A DNA stretch of 64,000 nt from Meishania sp964351985 (GCA_964351985.1 CAYGPR010000010.1:1-64000); one strand, 5' to 3'; positions 18,687 to 27,487 are shown, numbered from the stretch's first letter. Numbers and translations are program-made. The notes: generated from the letters alone by a model not told the origin.

Positions 18687-19064
18687 TCAGTACATCGTAT
18701 TCGGGTTCTTTGAATTTTTAGGAATCTGTTGAATAGCATCCCAATGCTCCACTATTTTACCATTTTCATCAAAACGGAAAAAGTCCATGGTAACATATTC
18801 GTCAAAGTCGGGCCAAGTTTGATGTGTATGCAGGGCTACAAGATTACCCTCGGCTATGCATCTCACAAACTCGATAGACTTCGCGGCGTATTCCTTTTGC
18901 ATCCGTTCAAAATAGTCTATAAAACCCTGCGTGCCGTTCACTACATCAGGGTTATGCTGAATATACTCTGAACCGACATAAAGCTCGACGGCCTTTGATG
19001 GGTTGCCTTCGTAGGACATTTTATAAAAGGCTATGGCATTTTTTTTGTTTTCTTCTAAAGACAT
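18687..19064 (-). CDS. SnoaL-like/NTF2-like protein
   Basis: 125 residues of the NTF2-like alpha+beta barrel superfamily, SnoaL group: EENKKNAIAFYKMSYEGNPSKAVELYVGSEYIQHNP, NGTQGFIDYFERM, LVALHTHQTW, VTMDFFRFDENGKIVEHWDAIQ. Members include polyketide cyclases, dehydratases and many uncharacterised small-molecule binders; the IQHNP and KIVEHWD motifs are typical of the predicted ester cyclase subgroup. The start is 3 bp from the stop of the DegT aminotransferase, so the pair is an operon. No specific reaction can be assigned. Confidence 0.85.
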   Translation of the reverse strand: MSLEENKKNAIAFYKMSYEGNPSKAVELYVGSEYIQHNPDVVNGTQGFIDYFERMQKEYAAKSIEFVRCIAEGNLVALHTHQTWPDFDEYVTMDFFRFDENGKIVEHWDAIQQIPKNSKNPNTMY

Positions 19065-19067
19065 TTT

Positions 19068-20258
19068 CTAAAAACTTTCTATCACACTAACTATTTTTCT
19101 TGCCCTTTCCCTTACTTCGGTTTCGCTCCAGCCCAATTTTATCAAACAGGATATATTTCGCCCTACCCAATGATCAGACTTGGAAAAATCGATTTTCGAA
19201 AAATCTTGTAACCCGTCCAGAACTTCTTTTGGTAGTTTACCCAACGATTTCCGGCTGGTCAAATGTTCCCATTTTCGATAATAGTGCCAATTGTTGTCAT
19301 ACCAGTAAAAACATCCGTCAATACCTGATTCGCAGAGGGCTTTGTGGACGTTCTTAGCTCTTGATTCGGATGGAAGAAAAAAACTTAAAAAGGAGTAGTT
19401 CTCTTCACCTCCTTCCGGGACTTTTCGAAAAGTTATTTCAGGAATGTCGGTCAATGCTTCCCTCATAATGGAATAATTTCGTTTTTGAATCGCCAGAAAC
19501 TCATCCAACCGATCAAGCTGCGCAAGCCCTACCGCAGCGTGGAGTTCGGAAATTCGAAAGTTATATCCTAGAAAAGGGTGGCCTTCCGCTCCCCTATCGT
19601 TTCCAATATGGTCATGGCCGTGATCTGAATAATGGTCGGCGTTTAATTTATATTCTTCATTGTTCGTGATAACAGCTCCACCCTCGCCACAGGTAATGGT
19701 CTTTACAAAATCAAAGGAAAAACAACCCAAATCGCCATAACTACCAAGCGGTTTTCCCTCGAATGTACCTCCAATGGCTTGACATGCATCCTCCAACAAA
19801 AGGAGATTATGTTTTTCACAAATAGATTTCAGGGCTTTCAAATCGGCCATTGAGCCACACATATGAACCGGCATAACCACTTTGGTTCTTTGGGTAATCG
19901 CGTTTTCGACAGCCTTGGGGTTTAAGGTCAGGGTATCGTCTACATCCACCAATATCGGCACGGCACCCAAAGCCAAAATGGATTCGAAACTGGCAACAAA
20001 TGTAAACGTGGGCATGATGACCTCGTCTCCCGCTCCAATGCCTGCACTAGCCAATGCCACTGTCAACGCTGCCGTACCGCTACTGACCACTTGGGCATGT
20101 TTTACCTGCATTCGAGATTCCAAGGCTTTTTCCAGCTCATGCGCCTTGCAATGCCCTTTACGCATACCATCGAAACCATAGCGCATCAAGACGCCTGTAT
20201 CCAATACTTGTTGTACTTGTGCTTTTTCTTTATCTCCGAAAAGTTCGAATCCAGGCAT
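19068..20258 (-). CDS. DegT/DnrJ/EryC1/StrS-family PLP aminotransferase
   Basis: Sugar aminotransferase-fold protein of 396 residues. PLP lysine K186 in CFSFDFVKTITCGEGGAVIT, cofactor Asp in LLLEDACQAIGG, SSGTAALTVAL for phosphate binding, and PTFTFVASFESILALGAVPILVDVD. The family aminates keto-sugars for surface polysaccharides or antibiotics, but some members have other roles; no sugar-nucleotide genes are adjacent, only an NTF2-like gene downstream. Lys in place of the more usual SFHATK makes substrate guesses unsafe. A perfect heptamer array lies immediately upstream of its start. Confidence 0.88.
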   Translation of the reverse strand: MPGFELFGDKEKAQVQQVLDTGVLMRYGFDGMRKGHCKAHELEKALESRMQVKHAQVVSSGTAALTVALASAGIGAGDEVIMPTFTFVASFESILALGAVPILVDVDDTLTLNPKAVENAITQRTKVVMPVHMCGSMADLKALKSICEKHNLLLLEDACQAIGGTFEGKPLGSYGDLGCFSFDFVKTITCGEGGAVITNNEEYKLNADHYSDHGHDHIGNDRGAEGHPFLGYNFRISELHAAVGLAQLDRLDEFLAIQKRNYSIMREALTDIPEITFRKVPEGGEENYSFLSFFLPSESRAKNVHKALCESGIDGCFYWYDNNWHYYRKWEHLTSRKSLGKLPKEVLDGLQDFSKIDFSKSDHWVGRNISCLIKLGWSETEVRERARKIVSVIESF

Positions 20259-20264
20259 TCTCTA

Positions 20265-20313
20265 GGTTAAAGGTTAAAGGTTAAAGGTTAAAGGTTAAAG
20301 GTTAAAGGTTAAA
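20265..20313. repeat. Perfect tandem heptamer array, seven copies of GGTTAAA
   Basis: Seven head-to-tail copies of GGTTAAA without a mismatch, ending in GGAAACT. The array starts 6 bp from the start codon of the leftward DegT gene and lies 15 bp from the stop of the upstream nitroreductase gene, so it occupies nearly the whole spacer. A copy-number change would alter the distance between any promoter or leader and the DegT start. Confidence 0.95.
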
Positions 20314-20328
20314 GGAAACTATATATTT

Positions 20329-20967
20329 TCAATGAATATCGATAACACTTTCATCCATATTCTTTCTGACTTTTTTGAATCCTGAGAACATATCGTCTTC
20401 CGCTCGATAGCCTACGGGCAGCACCAATATCGAAGTAAGTCCTAGTTTTTCTAATTTCAAGATTTTGTCATACGCTTCTGGTTCAAAGCCTTCCATGGGA
20501 CAAGAATCTATTTTTTCGAGCGCACAGACGGTAAGTAAATTGCCCATTGTCAAATAGCCTTGATTGGTCGCCCAATTTTTTATCTCATTTTCTTCCTTCT
20601 GGGAAAAGCTATCGATTAAAGCCTCCTTGAACGGGTTTAAAATGGCATCACTTGTTCCGCGAACTTTTCCAACCTGTTCGAAATATTTTGCAATATAATC
20701 CTCATCGACTTTCCGCTGAATACAAATGACCAACACATGCGATGCCTGTGCGACTTGTGGTTGTTCATAAGAATGTGGAACCAAAGTAGATTGTAATTCC
20801 TTGTTTTGAATGACCAATAGTGTTACGGGCTGTAACCCATACGACGTGGCCGTTAGGTTAAAAGCTTCCTTCAATCTTTCTATCTTTTCTTCGGGCAGTA
20901 TTCTTTCGGAATCGAATTTTTTAACGGCATAGCGCCATTTCATATGTTCCAGTACATCCATCTTCAT
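20329..20967 (-). CDS. Nitroreductase-family NAD(P)H-dependent oxidoreductase
   Basis: FMN-dependent oxidoreductase, 212 residues. WRYAVKKFDSERILPEEKIERLKEAFNLTATSYGLQPVTLLVI is the family N-terminus with the FMN phosphate site (R-x-x-x-K) and NLTATSYGLQP loop; TMGNLLTVCALEKIDSCPMEGFEPEAYD and LVLPVGYRAEDD are the second FMN site. Closest in pattern to NfsB-like enzymes, which reduce nitroaromatics or quinones; the native substrate is unknown. Leftward, upstream of the heptamer array and DegT gene. Confidence 0.93.
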   Translation of the reverse strand: MKMDVLEHMKWRYAVKKFDSERILPEEKIERLKEAFNLTATSYGLQPVTLLVIQNKELQSTLVPHSYEQPQVAQASHVLVICIQRKVDEDYIAKYFEQVGKVRGTSDAILNPFKEALIDSFSQKEENEIKNWATNQGYLTMGNLLTVCALEKIDSCPMEGFEPEAYDKILKLEKLGLTSILVLPVGYRAEDDMFSGFKKVRKNMDESVIDIH

Positions 20968-21014
20968 AACTTTTTAGATTCTCGTTCATGCGGGAATGAC
21001 AATAAATTTAACCT

Positions 21015-21770
21015 TTAATTAAAAAACCATAATTTAATTGCCATTGCCGTGACCATTATAATCATTAAGATTTTAACGATACCGTCTCCCTTAGTGACAG
21101 ACCAACGGCTTGTCAACCATCCCCCAAGCGCTTGACCTGAGGCCAAAGTTAAGCCTATTTCCCAATTCAGTTTTCCGTTAAGTCCGAAAAGTATAAGAGC
21201 GGCAATAGAATAGACCAATACAATAGTTGCTTTTATGACATTCGATTTCATCAATGTCAGGTGATTGATAGAAGAAAGTGCCAATAACATAAGAATGCCC
21301 GTTCCGGCCTGTATAAAGCCTCCGTAGATACCTATAAAAAAGAAGGTGAAAATTGCCCACTTGCTGTACTTTCCTTCCAACCGCTCCACAAGTCCACCAA
21401 ATTCTTTTTTTGGTTTATAGAGCATCAAAACTACCATAAGGACCATTATCAATGCCAAAATTTTGTTGAAGACACCTTCATCGATCCAAATGGCAAGACT
21501 GGTACCTAAAATAGTTCCGAAAGTTGCGGAAATCGACAGTTGCCATATGAATTTTGAACTGACTTGCATGCCTTTGCTACCGTAACCGGCCACATTAGCA
21601 ATACCTTGGATCAAAACCGCGATACGATTGGTGCCGTTGGCAACACTTGGGGGCAGTCCCATGAATATTAAAATAGGCAAAGTCAATAAAGAACCACCTC
21701 CGGCCAACGTATTAATAAAGGCTACAAAAAGACCCAATAAAATTAAGATTGGATAATAGTACCATTCCAT
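21015..21770 (-). CDS. TauE/SafE-family sulfite exporter-like permease
   Basis: 251-residue integral membrane protein with about eight helices in two repeats. The N-terminal FVAFINTLAGGGSLLTLPILIFMGLPPSVANGTNRIAVLIQ and the second-half GFIQAGTGILMLLALSSINHLTLMKSNVIKATIVL are the paired family motifs. Members export sulfite, sulfonates or related anions, but many are unassigned. It is monocistronic or leads into the nitroreductase gene 47 bp downstream. The tRNA-Ser gene lies upstream on the same strand. Confidence 0.9.
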   Translation of the reverse strand: MEWYYYPILILLGLFVAFINTLAGGGSLLTLPILIFMGLPPSVANGTNRIAVLIQGIANVAGYGSKGMQVSSKFIWQLSISATFGTILGTSLAIWIDEGVFNKILALIMVLMVVLMLYKPKKEFGGLVERLEGKYSKWAIFTFFFIGIYGGFIQAGTGILMLLALSSINHLTLMKSNVIKATIVLVYSIAALILFGLNGKLNWEIGLTLASGQALGGWLTSRWSVTKGDGIVKILMIIMVTAMAIKLWFFN

Positions 21771-21822
21771 GGTGGTAAAAATAAGTTCTAATTAAGAAAT
21801 TGAATGGTTTTGGTGAAAATAA

Positions 21823-21848
21823 AAAGGCTTCACAATTGTGAAGCCTTT
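21823..21848. terminator. Perfect 26-bp palindrome, terminator of the tRNA-Ser gene
   Basis: AAAGGCTTCACAA and its exact complement abut at 21835/21836. On the minus strand it follows the tRNA 3' end within 4 bp and is followed by TTTTTATTTT, a U-rich run, so it acts as intrinsic terminator for the tRNA. Confidence 0.85.
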
Positions 21849-21851
21849 GTG

Positions 21852-21936
21852 CGGAGGAAGAGGGATTCGAACCCCCGGAGGTGTGACCCTCAACAGTTTT
21901 CAAGACTGCCGCATTCGACCACTCTGCCATTCCTCC
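21852..21936 (-). tRNA. tRNA-Ser(UGA)
   Basis: Cloverleaf on the minus strand: acceptor GGAGGAA pairs with TTCCTCC, discriminator G at 21852; D-arm GGCAGAGTGGTCGAATGCGG; anticodon loop CTTGAAA closed by GCAGT/ACTGT with anticodon TGA; long class II variable arm (TGAGGGTCACACCTCC); T-arm GGGGGTTCGAATCCCTC. The long variable arm confirms serine. The 3' CCA is not encoded. It reads UCA and UCG/UCU wobble codons. Confidence 0.95.
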
Positions 21937-22088
21937 AATGCGGGTGCAAATATAGAAAGCTTTTTCAACTCTTTAAAAGGATTTCCAGAATTATTTTTTA
22001 GGATTTAAGTTGAAGCATTTATATAAGTCCGTACCATGAATAACTTTACATATCGGAGAACGAAATCTATTTGTTTAAATTGCCCCCA

Positions 22089-23096
22089 ATGAACAAACCC
22101 TTGGTCAGCATTCTAATTCCATTCAAGAATACGCAGCTATTCTTGCCAGAATGCCTCGATTCCATTATATCACAACACTATCAAAATTGGGAGATTTTGG
22201 CAGTAAACGACCATTCGAGTGATGAAAGCCGGTCTTTGGTGAAGAGGTATTCAAAAAAAGATGATAGAATAAAAGTTTTAGGCAACGAGGGCCAAGGTAT
22301 CATAGATGCCTTAAAGACCGCCTACAAGCATAGTCGCGGGCAATTAATTACCCGAATGGATTCAGACGATATTATGAAGTCCGATAAAATTAAGGTTATG
22401 GTCGATTCTCTCACAAATAGAGGAAAAAATCATGTTGCCGTCGGACAAGTAAAATATTTTTCGGATAGAGGAATTAGCAATGGTTATGAACGCTATGAGC
22501 AGTGGTTGAACAATTTAACGGCAGAGGGTATTAATTACACCGAGATTTATAAGGAATGTGTCATCCCTTCCCCTTGCTGGATGGTCCATAGAGAGGATTT
22601 AGATCTTTGTGGAGCTTTTGAACCCAATAGATATCCCGAAGACTATGATCTTACGTTTCGATTTTATGAAAAGGGCCTAACATGCATTCCTTGTGAGCAA
22701 GTTTTACATCTTTGGCGTGATTACGACACCCGAACTTCCCGAACCAGTGAACACTATGCTCAAAACTATTTTTTAGATATCAAATTGCACTATTTTTTAA
22801 AACTGGAATACGACCAAAATCAACCCCTAACAATTTGGGGCGCCGGAAACAAGGGAAAAGAAATCGCAAAGGGGCTTTTGAAAAAAAATATCAATTTTTA
22901 CTGGCTCTGTGATAACCCTAAAAAAATCGGCAAGGAAATCTATGGAAAAAAAATGTTGCCATACACGGTTTTGGAAGTATTGAACAATCCTCAGAGTATC
23001 GTTACCGTAGCCAATGAAGAGGCACAAATCATGATTCATGGTTATTTTTTAAAATTGAGGCAATCCCATATGAAAGATTATTTCTTCTTTTGCTAA
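22089..23096 (+). CDS. Family 2 glycosyltransferase with C-terminal Rossmann-like domain
   Basis: 335 residues. The first 230 are a GT-A fold: PLVSILIPFKNTQLFLPECLDSII, VNDHSSDES, DSDD (metal-binding DxD equivalent, TRMDSDDIM) and WMVHREDL, EDYDLTFRF. Residues about 245-335 (QPLTIWGAGNKGKEIAKGLLKKNI, FYWLCDNPKKIGKEIYGKKMLP, NPQSIVTVANEEAQI) form a nucleotide-binding Rossmann-like unit with the GxGxxG loop GAGNKG, as seen in PglD N-termini. ATG 22089 is used; an in-frame TTG at 22071 adds MFKLPP and is less likely. Acceptor unknown; no glycan cluster adjoins it. Confidence 0.88.
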   Translation: MNKPLVSILIPFKNTQLFLPECLDSIISQHYQNWEILAVNDHSSDESRSLVKRYSKKDDRIKVLGNEGQGIIDALKTAYKHSRGQLITRMDSDDIMKSDKIKVMVDSLTNRGKNHVAVGQVKYFSDRGISNGYERYEQWLNNLTAEGINYTEIYKECVIPSPCWMVHREDLDLCGAFEPNRYPEDYDLTFRFYEKGLTCIPCEQVLHLWRDYDTRTSRTSEHYAQNYFLDIKLHYFLKLEYDQNQPLTIWGAGNKGKEIAKGLLKKNINFYWLCDNPKKIGKEIYGKKMLPYTVLEVLNNPQSIVTVANEEAQIMIHGYFLKLRQSHMKDYFFFC

Positions 23097-23144
23097 TCGG
23101 CTATTTGAAGTTCAATGTTTCAGGATTAAGGAAACTTTTGCATC

Positions 23145-23168
23145 GAACTTTGAACTTTGAACCTTGAA
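23145..23168. repeat. Heptad-phased repeat GAACTTT before the BatA-like gene
   Basis: GAACTTT, GAACTTT, GAACCTT, GAA in register, in the spacer between the glycosyltransferase and the BatA-like gene. The 11-bp palindrome TTGAAGTTCAA at 23105-23115 carries a related sequence in inverted orientation 30 bp upstream. Confidence 0.75.
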
Positions 23169-23198
23169 TTACCTAAATTTGCCCAATCTTATATAGGA

Positions 23199-25118
23199 AT
23201 GCAGTTTAAACATCCAGAACTTATTTGGGCCTTATTGCTACTACTGATTCCTATTTTTATCCATCTTTTTCAACTCCGTAGATTTAAGAAGACCCCTTTT
23301 ACTAATGTGAAGGTCTTACAGCGTATTCAATCGGAATCCCGAAAGAGCAGTACGCTAAAGAAGTGGCTCTTACTACTATCAAGGCTCGGCTTGCTCGCAG
23401 GTTTGGTCATTGCATTTGCTCAACCTTTTACCGCTTCACAATCAGCACTTCGCGAAAAAGAGACAGTCATCTATTTGGATAATTCGTTTAGCACCCAGGC
23501 TAGGGACGATAATGCAACAGTACTTGAAAATGCAGTTCAGCAATTGATACAGTCGATTCCGAAAGATGAAGTTTTTTCGCTCTTTACAAATGATCGCGCT
23601 TTCAAAGCGGTAACCGTCGATGACATTCAAAATGATTTATTGACTTTGAAACATACCTCCGATCAATTGCAATTATCCGAAATATCCTTAAAATCGAGCA
23701 CTTTTTTCAGTAAAGATGAAGCAACCGAAAAAAACCTGATCCTCGTTTCCGATTTTCAAGACCGTATGGCTTCGCCCGAGATGGATTCGACCGGTTCGGT
23801 ACGGAAACATTTTGTAAAACTCGTCACCGGCGAGGTGGTGAACAGTTCCGTTGATTCGGTCTATGTCGATAATTCGGAGGCCGACACTATTGAGCTTACG
23901 GCCCTATTAACAACCAACAGTACCATGGAAAGTACGCCGGTATCATTATATGATGGGGAAAAGCTCATTGCCAAGACCGCTGCGATATTCGATACCGATA
24001 AAAAAGCCGAGGTAAAGTTTACGATTCCGGCGAACCAACAGATTAAGGGAAAGGTCGAAATTACGGATGTCGGCCTACCCTATGATAATCAACTCTATTT
24101 TACCATTGACCAAAGGAACAAGATTAAGGTACTTGCCATAGATTCGGGCGATAATCGCTACCTAAAGCGCATCTTTACCGATACCGAATTCGACTTCTCA
24201 CAATTTGCTGTTCAAAATCTGGATTACGGAAAGTTGGGAGAACAAAACCTTATTGTTTTGAGTGAATTGGAAAATATACCGAATTCGCTGACCACAAGTT
24301 TGAAGTCTTACATGGACTCAGGCGGTAGCCTGATCGTGCTTCCTGCTGAAAATATATCCCTTGAATCGTACAACAGTTTATTGATCAATTTGTTCGGCAC
24401 CTCGATTACCCAAAAAGTAAACGTTGAACGGAATATTACAAAAATCTCGTTTTCACATCCCTTGTATAAAAATGTGTTCCAAAAGAACGTAACCAATTTC
24501 CAATATCCAAAGGTATCGACCTATTTCAGGGTTAAATCATCGCTGTCGACAGCACTTTCCTTTCAGGATAACGACCCATTTCTTGTAGGAGCAAACGGAA
24601 AATACTTGTTTACAGCCTCAATTAACGGTCAAAATTCCAATTTTAAGGAATCTCCCTTAATCGTTCCCACGTTCTACAATATGGGAATCAACAGTCTCAA
24701 TTTGCCAGCACTCTATCAACTGATCGGTGAGAATACGACAATCGATGTTCCTATTACATTGGGTAAAGACGATATCTTAAAAGTTACCGCAGAAGGTTTC
24801 GAATTTATTCCCCGACAACAGATACAAGCCAATAAAGTTTCCCTTACTTTTCAAGGTAACGAGATTCCTGATGGAATTTACGGAATTACGGATGACGAAA
24901 AAATAATAAAGAACATCAGTTTTAATTATCCTCGCGGCGAAAGTCTATTGAATTATATAGATCTTAACGCAATAAACTCAGCAAGTGTACAAAGTTCGGT
25001 AACATCACTTTTCGACTCGATACAAAACGACAACTCGATCAACGCCCTTTGGAAATGGTTTGTTATTTTAGCATTGCTGTTTCTGGTGGTCGAAATAGTA
25101 ATTCAAAAATACCTTTGA
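23199..25118 (+). CDS. BatA-like N-terminal domain membrane protein
   Basis: 639 residues: N-terminal BatA motif (MQFKHPELIWALLLLLIPIFIHLFQLRRFKKTPFTNV), a second helix (LLLLSRLGLLAGLVIAFAQPF), a long periplasmic part including a von Willebrand-like region (ETVIYLDNSFSTQARD, NLILVSDFQDR; the LDNSFS is a MIDAS-like DxSxS variant, D-N-S-F-S) and a C-terminal helix (WFVILALLFLVVEIVIQKYL). Aerotolerance-related Bat proteins work with MoxR ATPases in Bacteroidetes; this long form is common but uncharacterised. Start at 23199 rather than the TTG at 23157, which lies in the heptad repeat. It overlaps the next start by one base. Confidence 0.85.
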   Translation: MQFKHPELIWALLLLLIPIFIHLFQLRRFKKTPFTNVKVLQRIQSESRKSSTLKKWLLLLSRLGLLAGLVIAFAQPFTASQSALREKETVIYLDNSFSTQARDDNATVLENAVQQLIQSIPKDEVFSLFTNDRAFKAVTVDDIQNDLLTLKHTSDQLQLSEISLKSSTFFSKDEATEKNLILVSDFQDRMASPEMDSTGSVRKHFVKLVTGEVVNSSVDSVYVDNSEADTIELTALLTTNSTMESTPVSLYDGEKLIAKTAAIFDTDKKAEVKFTIPANQQIKGKVEITDVGLPYDNQLYFTIDQRNKIKVLAIDSGDNRYLKRIFTDTEFDFSQFAVQNLDYGKLGEQNLIVLSELENIPNSLTTSLKSYMDSGGSLIVLPAENISLESYNSLLINLFGTSITQKVNVERNITKISFSHPLYKNVFQKNVTNFQYPKVSTYFRVKSSLSTALSFQDNDPFLVGANGKYLFTASINGQNSNFKESPLIVPTFYNMGINSLNLPALYQLIGENTTIDVPITLGKDDILKVTAEGFEFIPRQQIQANKVSLTFQGNEIPDGIYGITDDEKIIKNISFNYPRGESLLNYIDLNAINSASVQSSVTSLFDSIQNDNSINALWKWFVILALLFLVVEIVIQKYL

Positions 25119-26371
25119 TGAATATACTTTTGAAGTCCGCAAAAATCGTTGACAAATCCAACAAGGATCTGCATTTAAAAAAGCGGGACATTCATATTGT
25201 CGATGGAAAGATAAAAAAGATTGCCGCCAAAATTGAAGTTACCGGAAAAACCAAGGTAATCGATATCAAAAATCTTCATGTTTCTTTGGGATGGTTCGAT
25301 AGCGGTGTTTCATTTGGGGAACCGGGATATGAAGAACGTGAAACAATCGCCAACGGACTGCGAACCGCGGCCCGAAGTGGATTTACCGATATAGTGTTAA
25401 ACCCCAATTCACACCCTGTACCCGATAGCAGCTCAGATATTGTTTTCCTAAAGAACGCCTCAAAGGGTCATGGTACCCGCTTATATCCGCTAGGTACGCT
25501 CACTCAAAGTGCTGCAGGCCAAGATTTAGCGGAACTGTACGATATGAAGAATGCCGGTGCGATCGGGTTCTATGATTTTAAACATCCTGTAAAAAATCCG
25601 AACCTATTAAAAATAGCCCTTCAATATGCACAAAGTTTTCAGGGATTAGTGTGCTCTTTCCCGCTCGACACCCATATTGCAGGTAAAGGGATCGTTAACG
25701 AAGGAGCAGTTTCTACAACCTTAGGGCTAAAAGGTATTCCCGCCCTGGCCGAAGAACTACACATTGCGAGAGATCTTTTTATCCTGGAATATACCGGAGG
25801 TAAATTACATCTACCCTGCATATCGACCGCCGGATCGGTAAAACTGATCGCCGAGGCCAAAAAGAAAGGCTTGAACGTTACCTGTAGTACGGCCATCCAT
25901 AATTTGTGGTTCACGGATGCCGTTCTAGAGGAGTTTGACGCACAATATAAGGTACTTCCGCCACTGCGATCAGAAAGCGACAAGAAGGCCCTTTTGAAAG
26001 GTCTTAAAGACGGCACGGTCGATTTAGTGACTACCGATCATATACCGATGAACATCGAACAGAAACAAGTGGAATTCGATAATGCTGCCTACGGCACCAT
26101 CGGACTTGAAAGTGCGTTCGGAATCTTGAACCAACTTTTCGACCTAGAAACGACCATTGAAATACTTACCAGAGGAAGGGCACGATTTGGCATCGACCTA
26201 CCTTCTTTAAAAGAAGGGTCGGAAGCCTGTCTATCTCTTTTTGACCCGGATAAGGAATATACTTTCGAAAACGAAAACATCGTATCTACCTCAAAAAATA
26301 GCATGTTCTTAGGACATACAATGAAAGGCAAAGCATTGGGAATAATCAACAACGGAGAACTACAGCACTAA
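25118..26371 (+). CDS. Dihydroorotase-like amidohydrolase lacking metal ligands
   Basis: 417 residues following the dihydroorotase type I fold throughout (N-terminal beta-sandwich, GFYDFKHPV, LPCISTAGSVKLIAEAKKKGLNVTCSTAIHNLWFTD, VDLVTTDHIPM, GTIGLESAFGILNQLF). The metal site DxHxHxRxPG is DSGVSFGEPG at 61-70, so both His and the substrate Arg are gone; the later HxST histidine is Cys (LPCIST). Asp in TTDH is kept. It is therefore probably not an active dihydroorotase; it may be a structural partner of aspartate transcarbamoylase, like the PyrC-prime proteins, or have a new role. It is often labelled pyrC in related genomes. Coupled to the BatA-like gene (1-bp overlap) and followed by a small membrane protein. 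Confidence 0.85.
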   Translation: MNILLKSAKIVDKSNKDLHLKKRDIHIVDGKIKKIAAKIEVTGKTKVIDIKNLHVSLGWFDSGVSFGEPGYEERETIANGLRTAARSGFTDIVLNPNSHPVPDSSSDIVFLKNASKGHGTRLYPLGTLTQSAAGQDLAELYDMKNAGAIGFYDFKHPVKNPNLLKIALQYAQSFQGLVCSFPLDTHIAGKGIVNEGAVSTTLGLKGIPALAEELHIARDLFILEYTGGKLHLPCISTAGSVKLIAEAKKKGLNVTCSTAIHNLWFTDAVLEEFDAQYKVLPPLRSESDKKALLKGLKDGTVDLVTTDHIPMNIEQKQVEFDNAAYGTIGLESAFGILNQLFDLETTIEILTRGRARFGIDLPSLKEGSEACLSLFDPDKEYTFENENIVSTSKNSMFLGHTMKGKALGIINNGELQH

Positions 26372-26372
26372 A

Positions 26373-26696
26373 ATGGAATCCAAAACTTTAGGCCGTACCA
26401 CGGCAATTATAGCTTACCTTACCATGCTCGGTGCCTTGATAGCCATTACCATGAACGCCGAACCAAAGCACGATTTTGCACGGTTTCATACGCGCCAGGC
26501 CTTTGGCCTACACCTTTTCTTTTTAGGTTTTGCCATTTTTCTGAGCCAATGGTTCAACGAATATGCTTGGTATGGTCTCTATATATCATATATCGTCTTA
26601 TGGGGCTATGGTTTTATCGGAGCGCTACAGAATAAAAAACAGTCCGTTCCATTGTTGGGTTCCTATTTTCAAAAATGGTTTACTTTTATAAATTGA
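26373..26696 (+). CDS. Small four-helix membrane protein (DUF4870/Tic20-like)
   Basis: 107 residues with four predicted helices: TTAIIAYLTMLGALIAITMN, the conserved cytoplasmic loop FARFHTRQAFGLHLFFLGFAIFL, YAWYGLYISYIVLWGYGFIGAL and a short tail. The FHxRQAFG motif is the signature of this small-protein family, related to Tic20/DUF4870. Function unknown. Its ATG follows the dihydroorotase-like stop by one base, so it belongs to that operon. Confidence 0.85.
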   Translation: MESKTLGRTTAIIAYLTMLGALIAITMNAEPKHDFARFHTRQAFGLHLFFLGFAIFLSQWFNEYAWYGLYISYIVLWGYGFIGALQNKKQSVPLLGSYFQKWFTFIN

Positions 26697-26827
26697 TTTT
26701 GGAAGAAGGAAGACTATAGACGTTTTAAACGGAAATACTAAAGCCTAACCAATACCTAAGCCCTTGTGCTTCGTGCAAAACAACTAATTCAGAGTACTAA
26801 AAGATTGACCAAGCTGACATACCTATC

Positions 26828-27487
26828 ATGACGACCGCTCCATTATCACTTGAACATCTTATTCGCCCCTCGACCTTGACCTCAGGGAAAATTCCCGTGG
26901 TATTTATGTTTCATGGTTATGGCAGCAACGAGGAGGACCTTTTTTCGTTCGCGCCGGAACTACCTGAAAAATTGTGTGTCATTTCGGCACGCGCCCCCTA
27001 CCCCATGGAACCTTTCGGATATGCTTGGTACGCTATACATTTCGATGCGCCGCAAGGCAAATGGAGCGATAACGAACAGGCGATTTCTTCACGGGAAAAG
27101 ATTGTTACTTTTATCGATGAGGCTTGCAAAACCTATGGGTTGGATTCAGAACAGGTTACTTTGTTAGGATTCAGTCAGGGCACTATTTTAAGTTATGCCG
27201 TCAGTTTATCGTACCCCGAAAAAATAAAAAATCTAATTGCCTTGAGCGGCTATATCAATGAAGATATTTTGTTGGAAGGCTACCGCAACAAAGACCACTC
27301 AAAACTAAGTGTCTATGCTTCCCACGGCCAGGTAGATCAGGTAATACCTTCGGAATGGGCCCAAAGGGCTCCCGGTTTTTTAAAAGAACTCGATGTAACG
27401 CATGTGTATGAGGAATTTCCTGTGGGGCATGGCGTTTCACCAGAGAATTTTTATTCTTTTAAGAAGTGGTTGGAGGGTAAGATTTAG
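26828..27487 (+). CDS. Phospholipase/carboxylesterase-family esterase
   Basis: Cytoplasmic serine esterase, 219 residues, Abhydrolase_2 family. Oxyanion-hole HGYGSNEEDLF at 29-39, nucleophile Ser116 in LLGFSQGTI, Asp170 in ASHGQVDQVIP, His201 in FPVGHGVSPE. The family hydrolyses short acyl esters and lysophospholipids. The insertion WYAIHFDAPQGKWSDNEQ before the nucleophile is the lid typical of bacterial homologues. It overlaps the 3' end of the convergent hypothetical gene by 4 bp. Confidence 0.92.
   Translation: MTTAPLSLEHLIRPSTLTSGKIPVVFMFHGYGSNEEDLFSFAPELPEKLCVISARAPYPMEPFGYAWYAIHFDAPQGKWSDNEQAISSREKIVTFIDEACKTYGLDSEQVTLLGFSQGTILSYAVSLSYPEKIKNLIALSGYINEDILLEGYRNKDHSKLSVYASHGQVDQVIPSEWAQRAPGFLKELDVTHVYEEFPVGHGVSPENFYSFKKWLEGKI

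Noticed and set aside
20265..20313. CRISPR array
   Set aside because: Units are 7 bp with no spacers, and no cas genes are in the window.
23157..23198. TTG start 14 codons upstream in the BatA-like gene
   Set aside because: It lies in the heptad repeat, and the family motif begins right at the ATG at 23199.
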